Below, piece after piece: positions 5,401 through 6,078 of a stretch of 6,078 nucleotides of DNA. The stretch comes from an uncultured Desulfobacterales bacterium. Its GTDB lineage: Bacteria > Desulfobacterota > Desulfobacteria > Desulfobacterales > JAFDCJ01. The translations under genes were made by a program, and so were the position numbers. Location of the stretch: positions 1,850 through 7,927 of the forward strand of contig CALZJV010000390.1 in NCBI GenBank assembly GCA_945787595.1, given 5' to 3'. The notes under the pieces were generated by a model. The model saw nothing but the letters and a program-made list of their open reading frames with translations, searched no databases and was not told the origin of the DNA. Within the stretch, counting starts at the first letter, position 1; each line of letters begins with the position of its first letter.

Positions 5401-5887
5401 AATGACCTCCTTTGCTGTGGGTTAAATTGGTGACAATATCCTGTCCCAATTTTTGCAGACGCTGGAGGGTCATTACCATGTTATCTTGCAACGCATTTCC
5501 GGTAAAATTGGCGATTAATCCAAGTAAAACGGGAGGTTGTGCGATTAAGAAATCTTGCAACGCATCGTTTGCAAAATCGACATTATTGGTATTGTTTTCA
5601 ATTGGTTGGCGATTTAAGGGATCTTGTAACGCATCTTTGGCGGTTTTATGCTTCCCGCGCCAGTAGCCCGGGTTGTCTTCCCGCCACAGCTGAACGCGCT
5701 TGACGTTTTTTGGTCCGCAAAAGTATCCTTGGTTCTCGGGTTTTGCCAGCCAACGCCTCTGGCTTGTCGCTTTGCTGGCTTTACGGCATTCGGGTTTCGA
5801 GCAATATTTCTGGCGCTTTGCGTTGCGAGGATCGGGTATGAACAACTCATCGCAATTACAACACTTTTTTCTTTGTATTCCGACCAT
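5372..5887 (-). CDS. IS21 passenger protein with N-terminal zinc knuckle and ALQD repeats
   Basis: 171 residues from ATG 5887, ten bases after AGGAGG; a TTG at 5893 in the same frame is only four bases from that site and less likely. The N-terminus has C9-C10-x-C12 and C29-SKPE-C34-RK, a likely zinc-binding knuckle. It is followed by a basic block (SQRRWLAKPENQGYF, about 43-57) and a WREDNPGYWRG segment ending near residue 78. I recall this pattern upstream of istA in deltaproteobacterial IS21 elements. Residues 85-153 are three 23-residue units that each begin (D/N)ALQD. The zinc knuckle and basic block suggest DNA or RNA binding. It is the first gene of the IS operon and overlaps the next gene by 29 bases. 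Function unknown; it might be a regulator or accessory transposition factor. Confidence 0.75.
   Translation of the reverse strand: MVGIQRKKCCNCDELFIPDPRNAKRQKYCSKPECRKASKATSQRRWLAKPENQGYFCGPKNVKRVQLWREDNPGYWRGKHKTAKDALQDPLNRQPIENNTNNVDFANDALQDFLIAQPPVLLGLIANFTGNALQDNMVMTLQRLQKLGQDIVTNLTHSKGGHYGIQGSHRC
5429..5635 (-). repeat. Three tandem 69-bp (23-codon) units inside the zinc-knuckle gene
   Basis: Units start at 5635, 5566 and 5497, exactly 69 bp apart. Each begins with a near-identical 15-bp block (ATCTTGYAACGCATY on the + strand at 5621-5635, 5552-5566 and 5483-5497), preceded on the + strand in two cases by a GCGAT(T)TAAG-like stretch. The period is a multiple of three, so the reading frame is kept. 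The third unit has diverged after its first block. The pattern points to in-frame duplication. Confidence 0.7.
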
Positions 5888-5888
5888 T

Positions 5889-5938
5889 GACAATCGTCCT
5901 CCTGATTGCCAATGCTAACGAAAAAGATGAGGATTGTC
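5889..5938 (-). promoter_or_regulatory. Leader hairpin that can mask the first ribosome binding site of the IS operon
   Basis: On the - strand GACAATCCTC (5938-5929) pairs with GAG-GAC-GATTGTC (5901-5889): seven outer pairs, a three-base bulge and three inner pairs. The 3' arm contains most of the AGGAGG (5903-5898) used by the first gene. Transcripts reading in from outside the element would carry the whole hairpin. Insertion elements such as IS10 and IS50 are known to limit transposase expression from outside transcripts this way. The effect here is inferred. Confidence 0.5.
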
Positions 5939-6030
5939 GTTTCGAGAATAAAATGAGAAATGAAAAAGGAAGAAGATAAGAAAAGTTTTTAAATCTAATC
6001 TTTTGGAAGAAAATACAGGCTAGGAATAAA
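5939..6030. other. Leader/promoter region of the IS operon
   Basis: A 92-bp stretch between the terminal repeat and the leader hairpin, very purine-rich on the + strand (runs of GAAA/AAG). The IS promoter should lie here or in the terminal repeat, but I do not see a convincing -35/-10 pair. No gene. Confidence 0.4.
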
Positions 6031-6078
6031 ACATTTTCAAACCGCCGAATTTAATACATCTTCAGCTCGCCCCTGACA
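6031..6078 (-). repeat. Right terminal inverted repeat of the IS (upstream of the operon)
   Basis: The inverted partner of 2654-2701. On the - strand it holds GGCGAGCTGAAGATGT (6071-6056) and GGCGGTTTGAAAATGT (6046-6031), again 25 bp apart. The outermost base coincides with the last base of the window. Confidence 0.85.

Larger units (their letters stand above)
2654..6078 (-). mobile_element. Complete IS21-family insertion sequence with two passenger genes (3425 bp)
   Basis: The element begins TGTTAG and ends CTGACA, the TG...CA termini of IS21-family elements. The 48-bp ends match as inverted repeats without gaps at 33 of 48 positions. It carries istA and istB in the usual overlapping arrangement plus two upstream genes, all on the - strand. 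IS21 elements are usually about 2-2.5 kb, so the passengers explain the extra length. Transposase and helper ATPase both look intact, so the element may be active. The left flank ends AGCCTT (2648-2653); the right flank is outside the window, so the 4-8 bp target duplication typical of the family cannot be tested. Confidence 0.9.

Noticed and set aside
5412..5918. + strand open frames opposite the zinc-knuckle gene
   Set aside because: Antisense to a gene with a strong ribosome binding site, a cysteine knuckle and an in-frame 23-codon repeat.
1..6078. CRISPR arrays, tRNA or rRNA genes
   Set aside because: No regularly spaced repeats of suitable length and no tRNA- or rRNA-like sequence seen on either strand.

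Overview
This window is an accessory region with two unrelated parts. Positions 1 to about 2653 hold a toxin-antitoxin style operon and a small cysteine-rich gene next to a probable structured RNA. Positions 2654-6078 are one apparently complete IS21-family insertion sequence carrying two extra genes. The host cannot be named from the sequence. The zinc-knuckle passenger gene on an IS21 element and the general style recall sulfate-reducing Desulfobacterota; this is a recollection, not a search result, and is held with low confidence. The toxin-antitoxin part is visibly AT-rich and the IS closer to balanced, which fits separate origins.

Positions 1-1542 (+ strand): a near-consensus sigma-70 promoter (TTGACA-17 bp-TACAAT) overlapped by an 8+8 bp palindrome drives three tightly packed genes. 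These are an MqsR-like mRNA interferase toxin, an MqsA-like antitoxin with an N-terminal CxxC...CxxC zinc module but an altered DNA-binding half and a long basic tail, and a helical protein of unknown function. The toxin-first order, the ATGA overlap and the palindrome suggest autoregulation by the antitoxin. The third gene makes this a candidate three-component system.

Positions 1543-2653: on the - strand, a small protein with two tandem C-x2-C...C...C-P-(F/Y)-R cysteine modules ends exactly where a roughly 350-nt stretch rich in mutually consistent stems begins, including a perfect 10-bp closing stem that overlaps the stop codon. I read this as a structured RNA or 3' UTR element and recognise no known class. 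A short near-identical direct repeat (1541-1555 and 2579-2594) brackets the unit.

Positions 2654-6078 (- strand operon): an IS21-family element of 3425 bp with TG...CA ends, 48-bp imperfect terminal inverted repeats (33/48 identical) and 25-bp-spaced internal repeats. Transcription runs right to left: a zinc-knuckle protein with three 23-residue repeats, a small winged-helix-like protein, istA (DDE transposase) and istB (AAA+ ATPase). All four are chained by overlaps. A leader hairpin can mask the first ribosome binding site. The element's last base is the last base of the window, so the target duplication cannot be checked.
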